Part shown: positions 1-6,719 of the stretch, one piece after another
Numbering within the stretch: position 1 is the first letter of the stretch
Layout: each line of letters starts with the position of its first letter
NCBI GenBank assembly: GCA_001780825.1
Contig: MFIX01000095.1
Span: forward strand, 2,199 to 12,103
DNA: 9,905 nt
From: Candidatus Glassbacteria bacterium RIFCSPLOWO2_12_FULL_58_11
GTDB lineage: Bacteria > Gemmatimonadota > Glassbacteria > GWA2-58-10
Reading direction: 5' to 3'
The notes under the pieces: generated by a model
The model's input: the letters and a program-made list of their open reading frames with translations, nothing else
Database searches by the model: none
What the model was told of the DNA's origin: nothing
Made by a program: the position numbers and the translations under genes

Positions 1-156
1 GCCGGGTTGCCGGATATTAAATCCATTCAGAATCCCACCTGTCAGCTCTCCCCTGTCAAGCTGCCCGCCATAGCCGGATTTTAAAAAATCATTTATCCGG
101 CAGGCCGGCTGTTGTAATTTAAATTCAAACACCTCCTTTATACCGGAAACCGCGGC
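1..156. other. Upstream intergenic region with small hairpin, no clear gene
   Basis: No convincing gene is seen here. The rightward frame from base 1 is open for 27 codons and stops at 82-84, but the peptide has no recognisable character. A perfect 7-bp inverted repeat, GCCGGAT (73-79) and ATCCGGC (95-101), flanks a 15-nt AT-rich loop. It could be an operator or a weak stem-loop. On the minus strand AAAGGAGGT (139-131) is a strong ribosome-binding-site match, and the minus frame through a GTG at 132-130 stays open to the window edge (44 codons). However, that GTG overlaps the Shine-Dalgarno match, and the codons are less GC-biased at third positions than those of the neighbouring genes. A divergent gene is possible but not supported well enough to call. 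Confidence 0.4.
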
Positions 157-1095
157 ATGCTAACCCGGCTGAAGCGTTTTGCGCTGAGCACCGTGATATT
201 TTTCCTGGCGGCGCTCTCTTTCGGATACGCGATTTGCCTGTGGTACAGGCTGCGCGACCACAGCCCCGCTCTTTTCGCCGAACACCGCCCGCTGGCAAAA
301 GTCGCTGAGCTGCAGGCGGAGCTAGATTCGACTGGGCTGGCCGAGAGCGCTTTCAGCCTGACCGATGACCGGGGACACCGGACCGCCGTTATTCTCCAGC
401 GTCCCGCCGCGGCCGCTGAACCGCTGCCGGCCGTGCTTATCCTGGGTGGACAATATACCGGCGCCAGGGCGGTCCGTTTGGTCCGCCTGGGCCGGGCGGC
501 TCTGCTCTGCGCGATGGACTACCCCGCGGTGCCGACCGGGAAAATTACGCCGACCCGGGTTCCTCGCCTCCTTTTCCGGCTGGACCACGCGGCAAGGGAT
601 GCGGTCGGGATGAGTTTCAGCGTGCTGGACTTTCTCTGCGCCAGGGCAGATGTGGATACCAGCCGGATCACGGTCCTGGGGGCCAGCTTCGGCGTGCCAT
701 TTGCGATAATCGCCTCTCTCGACCCGCGGGTTAAAGCCACGGTGCTGATCCAGGGCGCGGCCGGCCTGGAGGAAGTGATCGACTGGAACCTGCGCAAAAG
801 AATCCGTTTCACCGTGCTGCGCAAGCCGGTCAGCTTTCTGCTCGGCACCCTGACCGCGCCCTATGAGCCGGCCTCTTATATCGGTCGTCTGGCTCCGCGG
901 CCGGTCTTACTAATCAATAGCCGGCAGGATGAAAAGATACCGGCGGCCTGCGCCGAGGAGCTTTACAGCCGGTCAAAGCCTCCCAAAGAGCGGCTTTGGA
1001 TCGACTCGCCCCATCTCCATCCCTCGCGCTCCGGGCTGATCGACTCGCTCAGCGCAACCGTTTCGGACTGGCTGGTGAGCAAAGATTTGCTTTAA
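157..1095 (+). CDS. Membrane-anchored alpha/beta hydrolase (dienelactone hydrolase/acyl-peptidase-like)
   Basis: This is a 312-aa serine hydrolase-like protein of the alpha/beta-hydrolase fold. Residues 8-30 are a hydrophobic segment after a short basic N-terminus (MLTRLKR), so it is probably a signal anchor or uncleaved signal peptide placing the enzyme on the periplasmic side. Residues 90-98 (LPAVLILGG) look like the first core strand and the oxyanion region. ITVLGASFG gives a GxSxG nucleophile elbow with Ser177. A late strand, PVLLINSRQDEKIP, supplies the likely acid Asp258, and His286 in DSPHLHPS is the likely catalytic base. The triad order and spacing fit the family, so the enzyme looks intact. 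The substrate is unknown; ester or peptide bonds are equally possible. ATG at 157 is the only ATG before the in-frame stop at 115-117, but it has no clear Shine-Dalgarno sequence. The gene stands alone, 185 bp ahead of the propeller gene. Confidence 0.8.
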   Translation: MLTRLKRFALSTVIFFLAALSFGYAICLWYRLRDHSPALFAEHRPLAKVAELQAELDSTGLAESAFSLTDDRGHRTAVILQRPAAAAEPLPAVLILGGQYTGARAVRLVRLGRAALLCAMDYPAVPTGKITPTRVPRLLFRLDHAARDAVGMSFSVLDFLCARADVDTSRITVLGASFGVPFAIIASLDPRVKATVLIQGAAGLEEVIDWNLRKRIRFTVLRKPVSFLLGTLTAPYEPASYIGRLAPRPVLLINSRQDEKIPAACAEELYSRSKPPKERLWIDSPHLHPSRSGLIDSLSATVSDWLVSKDLL

Positions 1096-1135
1096 ACGGT
1101 GTACTTTTCCGGCATAGTTTTATATACTATTCTTC

Positions 1136-1150
1136 TGAGTACATTACTCA
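1136..1150. promoter_or_regulatory. Perfect 15-bp dyad, possible operator upstream of the propeller gene
   Basis: TGAGTA (1136-1141) and TACTCA (1145-1150) form a perfect inverted repeat around a 3-bp centre. TATACT at 1123-1128, a -10-like hexamer, lies immediately upstream, although no good -35 hexamer is seen at the expected distance. A second small inverted repeat, TGCCG (1151-1155) and CGGCA (1162-1166), follows directly. The position between the hydrolase gene and the start at 1281 suits a repressor or activator site near the promoter of the propeller gene. This rests on symmetry and position only; no regulator family is recognised. Confidence 0.3.
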
Positions 1151-1268
1151 TGCCGCTTCGACGGCAAAACTTAAGATTTCTTTCCGACCTTCGGTAATAC
1201 CGGCGCTGTCCGCTGACCAATAAATTTATCCGCAGGCTTGTATCCAATGGTTTTTTCATTCCTTATCC

Positions 1269-1274
1269 GGGAGG
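1269..1274 (+). promoter_or_regulatory. Ribosome binding site of the propeller gene
   Basis: GGGAGG lies six bases ahead of the ATG at 1281, an ideal spacing. It fixes the start that gives the lipoprotein signal peptide at the N-terminus. Confidence 0.85.
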
Positions 1275-1280
1275 CTCGAA

Positions 1281-3770
1281 ATGCGTAAATTCTCGGTCTG
1301 CATCCTGACAGCGGCGGTTGCTTTATCGGCTATTTTCAGCGGCTGCATCCCCCAGTCCGGCGGCGACCTGCAGCCCCTGGCGGCTCCGCAATCCGAGAGC
1401 TCCGGCTGGCGGGTGCTCGGGCCGGGCGGCGGCGGAGCCCAGTTCGAGCCGACAATCAGCCCGGCGGACCCAAGTCTGGTTTTCGTGCGCTGCGACATGA
1501 CCGGGGCCTATGTCTCCGAGAATGCCGGCGAAAGCTGGCGCATGTTCAACCTGCGCACCGTGGTCCAGGACTTCGAATTCGACCCGAACGACCCCAATGT
1601 CGTCTATGCCTCGAACAGCGGGCTCTACCGTTCCGAGGACCGCGGCAAGCGCTGGCGGCTGATCTATCCCGATCCCGCCAATGTCACCGCCGAGCTGATG
1701 CTTGGCGACCACGCCGGCCAGCGCTTTGTCACCCGGGACGGCGGCCCGGGAGGCCAGATAGCGAGGGTGCGGGTGGAACCCGCGAACAGTGACCACCTTT
1801 ACCTCGGAGTTTCCGCGCGCGGTGGTCAGGGCGGCGGCGGCAGCCGGATTCTCTACTCCCCGGACCGCGGCGCGAACTGGAAAGAGCTGGCCTCCCTGGA
1901 GGGCCGGGTGCTGGCAATCTTCCCGGGAAGCTGGATCGGCAAAGCGGATGAGCTGACTGTAATCACCGACCGCGCCGCGGCCCGGCTCGGGATCGACAGC
2001 GGGGACATAGAAGAGCTCAGCCTGCCGGCGGAAACGGTCCTGGCGGCCGACGGCGGCAAGGGCGAGACCGGCAGCATCCTCTATCTCCTCACCGGCGGCA
2101 TGGGCATGGGCCGGGAGGACCGCACGCCGGGCCGGATTTACCGCTCCACCGATTTCGGCAAAAGCTGGTCCTTCGCGGATGAGAGCCTGATCTCCGGCAT
2201 GGAGACCGGCGGCCGCCCGGCCTCTTTCTCCACGCTCGCGGTCTGCGCGGGACATCCTGAGACTGTTTATCTGTCCTGCCGCGCATATCCGGTAGTGCTG
2301 AACGGCTTTCCGCAGAGACAGAGCGGGATCCTGAAAACCGATAATTCCGGCGAAAGCTGGAACTGGACGATCACGATCTGCGGCGGCGAGGTGACCTCCG
2401 GCACGTTCAACGGCGGGTGGATAAAACGGAACCTAGGCTGGTTCGGCAGCCCCAGCGAACTGGGGGTCTGTCCGAGCGACCCGAATATCTGTTACGGCAC
2501 GGATTCCGGCCGCACCTGGCGCACCCTGAACGGCGGAATCACCTGGGACCAGGTGGTAAGCCGGGAGTTCCCGGATGGCGATGCGGCTTCCCGCGGCCTG
2601 GATGTAACCACCTGCTATGGCATCCACCTCGATCCGTTCAACAAGGACCACTTCTTTATCACCTACACGGATATCGGTCTGTTCCACACCTTCAACGGCG
2701 GCCGGACCTGGAGGCACTCGATTGTCGGCATCCCCAACCAGTGGCGCAATACCTGTTACTGGCTGGAATTCGACCCGGCGGTCAAGGGGCGAATCTGGTC
2801 GGTATGGGCCAATGTGCACGACCTGCCGCGGCCCAAGATGTTCCGCTCGGGAAACCTGGTCAACGGAAGGCAGCAGGGCGGAGTGGCCGCCTCAGGGGAT
2901 GGCGGAAGAAACTGGGGCCTTTCGACTGTAGGGGTGATGGAGGACGGCGAGTACAAGCACGCCATGCGGACCGCGGCGGTCTGCACCCATATCGTGATCG
3001 ACACGGACAGCCCGGTGGAATCCCGCACACTGTATGTTTGCGATTTCGGCTACGGGGTCTGGAAATCCGGGGATGCGGGACGCACCTGGGAGGTGAAAAA
3101 CAAGGGGCTGAAGGATAATTTCAACTGCTGGCGGATGGTGCGTCTGCCCGGCGGCAGGCTGATCCTGCTGGTCGCTCGGGGAGGAGTCGAGGGCGGCACA
3201 GTGATCGGCGGGGCACTCTACACCAGCGATGACGGGGCCGAGAGCTGGCAGAGCCTGGCCCTGCCCCTAGGAGTCACCGCGCCCAACGACCTGGTTTACG
3301 ACCCGTCTGACCCGGACAGGATGTACCTGTCCTGCTGGCCGCTCAACGCAGGTGGCGGAGCAGTTCGCGGTGAGCCTCAACCTGCCAGGGTTGTTGAAGG
3401 AGACCAGCTCGAAGTGGGCCGCAGGGAAACTGGCGGCGGACTGTTCCGCACCGAGGATGGCGGGAAGAGCTGGAAGCAGGTCTTCCACGAAGACATGCAC
3501 GTCTATGCCGCGGCAGTCGATCCGGCGAACACGAACACGGTATTTATCAACACTTTCAACAGCGCGGCGTTCCGCAGCGCTGACCGCGGGGAAACCTGGA
3601 AGCGGCTGGGCGGCTACAACTTCAAGTGGGGTCATCGTCCGGTGGTAGATACCAACAACCTGGGCATGCTCTTCCTGACCACTTTCGGCGGCAGTGTCTA
3701 TTACGGTCCGGCCGAGGGAGTTGCCGGAGCTTTCGAGGATATCGAAAACCTGCCGGCCCAGCGCTGGTAG
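1281..3770 (+). CDS. Lipoprotein beta-propeller with Asp-box repeats, GH74 xyloglucanase/sialidase-like
   Basis: This is an 829-aa surface protein. Residues 1-22 form a lipoprotein signal peptide with lipobox FSGC, giving lipidated Cys22. The mature part carries about 13 Asp-box motifs (S/T-x-D-x-G-x-x-W). They begin near residues 79, 118, 193, 289, 353, 406, 415, 470, 538, 596, 648, 724 and 766; the one at 648 is a residue longer. This number suits two consecutive seven-bladed propellers, as in GH74 endo-xyloglucanases, and the length is also right for that family. The N-terminal stretch around VRCDMTGAY (68-77) aligns by eye with the GH74 signature RTDxGGAYR, which makes Asp72 a candidate catalytic residue. 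LDPFNKDH (450-457) resembles a repeated GH74 element, and Asp441 or Asp451 could be the second acid. The deviations (Cys for Thr, Thr for Gly) leave the activity open; it could equally be a non-catalytic glycan-binding or sialidase-like propeller. No dockerin or sorting domain is present, unlike the next gene, so it is probably held by its lipid anchor. Confidence 0.72.
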   Translation: MRKFSVCILTAAVALSAIFSGCIPQSGGDLQPLAAPQSESSGWRVLGPGGGGAQFEPTISPADPSLVFVRCDMTGAYVSENAGESWRMFNLRTVVQDFEFDPNDPNVVYASNSGLYRSEDRGKRWRLIYPDPANVTAELMLGDHAGQRFVTRDGGPGGQIARVRVEPANSDHLYLGVSARGGQGGGGSRILYSPDRGANWKELASLEGRVLAIFPGSWIGKADELTVITDRAAARLGIDSGDIEELSLPAETVLAADGGKGETGSILYLLTGGMGMGREDRTPGRIYRSTDFGKSWSFADESLISGMETGGRPASFSTLAVCAGHPETVYLSCRAYPVVLNGFPQRQSGILKTDNSGESWNWTITICGGEVTSGTFNGGWIKRNLGWFGSPSELGVCPSDPNICYGTDSGRTWRTLNGGITWDQVVSREFPDGDAASRGLDVTTCYGIHLDPFNKDHFFITYTDIGLFHTFNGGRTWRHSIVGIPNQWRNTCYWLEFDPAVKGRIWSVWANVHDLPRPKMFRSGNLVNGRQQGGVAASGDGGRNWGLSTVGVMEDGEYKHAMRTAAVCTHIVIDTDSPVESRTLYVCDFGYGVWKSGDAGRTWEVKNKGLKDNFNCWRMVRLPGGRLILLVARGGVEGGTVIGGALYTSDDGAESWQSLALPLGVTAPNDLVYDPSDPDRMYLSCWPLNAGGGAVRGEPQPARVVEGDQLEVGRRETGGGLFRTEDGGKSWKQVFHEDMHVYAAAVDPANTNTVFINTFNSAAFRSADRGETWKRLGGYNFKWGHRPVVDTNNLGMLFLTTFGGSVYYGPAEGVAGAFEDIENLPAQRW

Positions 3771-3845
3771 GGTCTTAACCGGTCCGGGCGGGATTTGAAA
3801 GTTTTCAACTGAAACACCCCACGGTAAGCCGCTGGGTATCTGATT

Positions 3846-3934
3846 AAATCCCCCTGATTCCCCCTTTTTCAAAGGGGGACTTTTGGGGCCGCTCTTTCGT
3901 CCCCCCTTTAGCAAAGGGAGGCCAGGGGGGATTT
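3846..3934. repeat. 89-bp nested palindromic intergenic repeat (MITE/REP-like)
   Basis: The ends are AAATCCCCC (3846-3854) and GGGGGGATTT (3925-3934). The whole element is an imperfect inverted repeat: a left arm of about 35 nt (3846-3880), a right arm of about 36 nt (3899-3934) and an 18-nt spacer. Each arm also contains its own hairpin. The left is CCCCCTTT, loop TTC, AAAGGGGG (3860-3878, perfect 8 bp). The right is CCCTTT, loop AGC, AAAGGG (3904-3918). The transcript could therefore fold as two small hairpins or as one long stem. No target-site duplication is seen at the borders. C-run/G-run repeats of this AAATCCCCC type are common between genes in several bacterial groups. It sits 75 bp after the propeller stop codon and may act as a terminator or mRNA-stabilising structure. 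Confidence 0.75.
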
Positions 3935-3999
3935 GACCTTATGCCTTTTCTCGATTACTGTTTACCCGGCGGCAAGCCGCGAGGAATTCTTGTCGATTA

Positions 4000-6459
4000 A
4001 TGAGAGCGTCGGTCATGTGTGGAGCCAACGGACTAGTTTCAGCTTGGTATATTAATTTATATATGAAGAATGGATGGCGGTCAGTTCTACAGGCCGACCG
4101 GCTCGCCCGGGCTCTCCTGCAGGCGCTCCACACCCTGCCGGTCTTGATATTGCTCATCATTTTTTCACTTCATCCGCTGGCCGCCGCGAACTCCACGCTT
4201 CCGGGGGCAGTCACCTCGCCCTACCCGACATTCATTCACCTGGCAGTCGAATGGGAAGTTACGGGGGATGACAACCTGAACTGCACGGTCAGTGTGCAAT
4301 ACCGCAAGGCAGGCGACAGCCAATGGCGCCAGGGCATGCCGCTGCGGCGAATCCCGGCGGGTCAAAGCACCGGCACCTCGCCGACATTTTACTGGAAGAA
4401 CAAGCTTTCAGGCAGCCTTTTCAGCCTTCAGCCGGACACGCAGTACGAAATCCACCTTCAGCTTGAGGACCCGGACGGCGGGTCTGTGGAAAGGACGCTT
4501 CTCGCCCGGACACGGGCTATCCCCTGTACGGCTCCGGATTCGGTGGTCAAGTATGTCACTCCGGCCACTTACCGGGACAGCTCTCAGACTTCCAGCCCGG
4601 GGGATGTGCTGGTACTGGCGCCGGGCAATTACGGGAACGGGTTCACCTACCGCAGCGGCGCGGCCGGCAAGCCGATAGTGCTGCGCGCCGACCGTAGCCG
4701 TCCCGACAGTCTGGTCAAATTCGACAGCTTCTCGCTGCGCGGCGCAAAGTATATAATCCTCGAGGGGATAACGGTAACCGGGGGAACGATAGACTTACAG
4801 TCGGCCGAGGAAGTGGCGGTGCTGCGCTGTACGGTCAACTCGGACTATGGGATCGTAGCCGACGACCCTCCCGGGGCGAAAAACTGCTATATCGCGGACA
4901 ACGTGGTGACTTCGACCAATACCTGGGTGGGCAGCAGCATGGGGGCGGACGGCTATAACGAGGGCGAGGGTATCCAGCTTACCGGGCCGGGCAACGTGAT
5001 CTGCTTCAACCTGGTCAAGGGTTACCGCGACTGTATCTCATTCATGGAGGACAACAGCACCGCCGACCAGTACTGTATCGATGTTTACAACAACGATATT
5101 TACGTGGGCGTGGATGACGCAATCGAGGCGGATTTCTGCCAGGGCAACTGCCGGATCATACGCAACCGGATCACCAACTGTTTCATGGGCCTCAGCTCGC
5201 AGCCCGGCCTGGGCGGGCCGACTTACTTTATCCGCAACGTGATGTACAACATCATCGACTGCCCCTTCAAGCTCGCCCGCTACAGCAAGGGGGATGTCTG
5301 CCTGCACAACACGATTGTCAAGGTGGGGGACGGTTTCCGCGTGATCCACAATCCAACCTATGCTTATTTCCGCAACAACTTAACCCTGGGCGGCTCGGGC
5401 GGAGGCTCTTTCGGCAGTTACGGCAGCGGGGACGGCCGGGCGATGGAATTCCCCTATGCGGATTCCACCACCAGCCTGGACTATGACGGGGTGGGAACGT
5501 ATGGCACGCCGTTTCTGGCCAAGTGGGGTAATATAAGGACTTACAGCATAGAGGATATGCGAGCCCAAACCCCGGAAAAACATGCGGTTTTGGTGGATTT
5601 AAACGTCTTCCGGGAGGGCGTCGAGTGGCCCGCGCCGGCGGTCCCTGAGAGAGAGCCGGCCGACCTGCGCCTTCGCCCGGGCTCTGTCGCCGTGGATGCC
5701 GGGATCGCGATCCCGAATGTCAATGACAATTTCAGCGGCCTGGCTCCCGACCTGGGGGCCTACGAGCTGGGCTCGGACATGCCCCATTATGGCCCGCGTC
5801 CCGAGTCCGCGACCGGCAACGCTCCCTGCGACTACTCCGGGGATGGTTTCGTGAACCTGATCGATGTGCTGGTGCTGCTGCTGGATGGGCGAAAAGATCT
5901 ACAGAACCCGGCCCTGGACCGCAACGGGGATGGAGCTTTCAATATCGCGGATGCGCTAAGTCTGCTGAGCGACATTTCCCACGGCAACTGCCCGGAGTAT
6001 TATTACCTTCTCTCTTCCACCGCTTCCGCGAATTCAGCCGGAGAAATCAGCGAGCTCAGCGCAGGCGAGCGCGAGTATCTTATCCAGATGCTCGGCCGGA
6101 TGGAGCTGAGCGAGCAGCAGGAGGCCGAGTTCTACCGCGTGATCTACGGCGTTTCCGGAGAATCCGCCCTGCCGCGGTCTTTCGCCTTGGCGCAGAATTC
6201 CCCCAACCCGTTCAATCCCTCCACCACAATCTCGTTCGATATACCGGCGGGTGAATCACGGCGGATGGCCCTTAAGGGTTTCGATGTTCGGGGAAAGCTG
6301 GTGCGAAATCTGGTCGAGGGAATCCGGGTTCCCGGCAGGCATAGCGTGTTCTGGGATGGAATGGATGAAACGGGGCGGAAAGTGGCCAGTGGAGTTTATT
6401 TTTACCGGATGGAATCCGGCGATTTCTCACGTTCGCGCAAGATGGTGCTGCTGAAGTAA
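4000..6459 (+). CDS. Secreted FN3 / right-handed beta-helix / dockerin-like protein with type IX sorting domain
   Basis: This 819-aa modular exported protein is probably a polysaccharide lyase or glycan-binding beta-helix. A hydrophobic segment (47-60, LPVLILLIIFSL) followed by AAAN is a signal peptide with cleavage near residue 63. Residues 67-173 look like a fibronectin III-type domain (PYPTFIHLAVEWEV, then QPDTQYEIHLQLED). Residues 180-590 form a right-handed parallel beta-helix with repeated N-x-V/I rungs such as CYIADNVV, CRIIRNRI, YFIRNVMYNI and YAYFRNNL, ending DLGAYELG. Residues 607-665 hold two dockerin-like calcium loops, DYSGDGFVNLID (611-622) and DRNGDGAFNIAD (640-651), bracketed by Cys610 and Cys664. 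Residues 725-819 are a FlgD-like, type IX (Por) sorting domain: AQNSPNPFNPSTTISF, GVYFYRM and terminal KMVLLK. The start is uncertain. ATG 4000 has only a distant GAGGA (3981-3985), while ATG 4063 (Met22) shortens an overlong n-region but lacks a Shine-Dalgarno sequence. Catalytic residues of a specific lyase family could not be identified. Confidence 0.8.
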   Translation: MRASVMCGANGLVSAWYINLYMKNGWRSVLQADRLARALLQALHTLPVLILLIIFSLHPLAAANSTLPGAVTSPYPTFIHLAVEWEVTGDDNLNCTVSVQYRKAGDSQWRQGMPLRRIPAGQSTGTSPTFYWKNKLSGSLFSLQPDTQYEIHLQLEDPDGGSVERTLLARTRAIPCTAPDSVVKYVTPATYRDSSQTSSPGDVLVLAPGNYGNGFTYRSGAAGKPIVLRADRSRPDSLVKFDSFSLRGAKYIILEGITVTGGTIDLQSAEEVAVLRCTVNSDYGIVADDPPGAKNCYIADNVVTSTNTWVGSSMGADGYNEGEGIQLTGPGNVICFNLVKGYRDCISFMEDNSTADQYCIDVYNNDIYVGVDDAIEADFCQGNCRIIRNRITNCFMGLSSQPGLGGPTYFIRNVMYNIIDCPFKLARYSKGDVCLHNTIVKVGDGFRVIHNPTYAYFRNNLTLGGSGGGSFGSYGSGDGRAMEFPYADSTTSLDYDGVGTYGTPFLAKWGNIRTYSIEDMRAQTPEKHAVLVDLNVFREGVEWPAPAVPEREPADLRLRPGSVAVDAGIAIPNVNDNFSGLAPDLGAYELGSDMPHYGPRPESATGNAPCDYSGDGFVNLIDVLVLLLDGRKDLQNPALDRNGDGAFNIADALSLLSDISHGNCPEYYYLLSSTASANSAGEISELSAGEREYLIQMLGRMELSEQQEAEFYRVIYGVSGESALPRSFALAQNSPNPFNPSTTISFDIPAGESRRMALKGFDVRGKLVRNLVEGIRVPGRHSVFWDGMDETGRKVASGVYFYRMESGDFSRSRKMVLLK
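4048..4063 (+). repeat. 16-bp AT-only motif, copy 1
   Basis: TATATTAATTTATATA occurs here and again, exactly and in the same orientation, at 6689-6704. This copy runs into the ATG at 4063 of the beta-helix gene. AT-only sequence can recur by chance, but an exact 16-mer shared within a GC-rich window is notable. It may be part of a promoter, if translation begins downstream, or simply an AT-rich island. Confidence 0.45.
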
Positions 6460-6608
6460 GCGTTGATTTATCATTTGTCAATTACTGGTTGAGGCATATA
6501 ATATTTAACAAGACCCCGTATAATTAGAAAATACAAGCATTTGTAGCGACTGTCTTGAAAATCAAGGTTGTATACAGATAGCAAAGGGATCTTTTTTAAG
6601 GATCGCAT

Positions 6609-6635
6609 TAGGGGCGGGTTTGAAACCCGCCCCTA
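6609..6635. terminator. Perfect 27-nt palindrome, probable bidirectional terminator or REP-like repeat
   Basis: TAGGGGCGGGTTT (6609-6621) and AAACCCGCCCCTA (6623-6635) pair perfectly around a single central G. After loss of the innermost pairs for the loop, a stem of about 10 bp, GC-rich at its base, remains. It lies between convergent stop codons, 150 bp after one and 85 bp after the other, so it could end both transcripts. No T-run follows on either strand, so a Rho-independent terminator of the classic kind is not proven. The same GGGGCGGGTTT...AAACCCGCCCC style occurs as dispersed intergenic repeats in many genomes. Confidence 0.55.
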
Positions 6636-6688
6636 CGAGGCCTGGAAATAACCATCCGCACTGGAAATATTCCAAGACATGTTAATTA

Positions 6689-6704
6689 TATATTAATTTA
6701 TATA
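6689..6704 (+). repeat. 16-bp AT-only motif, copy 2
   Basis: This is an exact second copy of the motif at 4048-4063. Here it sits just beyond the 3' end of the leftward hydrolase-like gene, with no rightward gene behind it. This argues against a shared promoter role and for coincidence or a structural AT tract. Confidence 0.4.
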
Positions 6705-6719
6705 CCACTTGTACCCCGC

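Larger units (their letters stand above)
6460..6719. other. Convergent intergenic region, AT-rich with palindromes
   Basis: This gap lies between the 3' ends of a rightward and a leftward gene and is far more AT-rich than the genes around it. Besides the perfect palindrome at 6609-6635 it contains CTTGA-AAA-TCAAG (6554-6566), TGGAA-ATA-TTCCA (6662-6674) and an AT-only block around 6681-6704. I see no open reading frame of note and no RNA gene. Its main job is probably transcription termination from both sides. Confidence 0.5.

Noticed and set aside
1..84. Possible 3' end of a rightward gene entering from the left edge
   Set aside because: Only 27 codons are open, and the peptide lacks recognisable features. 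The region is more likely non-coding or part of a leftward gene.
1323..2255. Leftward open frame of 310 codons inside the propeller gene
   Set aside because: It is antisense to regularly spaced Asp-box repeats, is low in complexity (Ala, Gly and Arg rich) and matches no family.
2417..3118. Rightward open frame of 233 codons in another frame of the propeller gene
   Set aside because: It overlaps the propeller coding sequence completely. The propeller frame shows continuous repeat motifs, so no frameshift is needed.
3846..3934. CRISPR-like repeat
   Set aside because: The two arms are inverted, not direct, and there is no repeat-spacer periodicity.
3939..4160. Leftward 73-codon frame over the start of the beta-helix gene
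   Set aside because: It has no ribosome site or domain, and it overlaps the signal-peptide coding region of the opposite strand.
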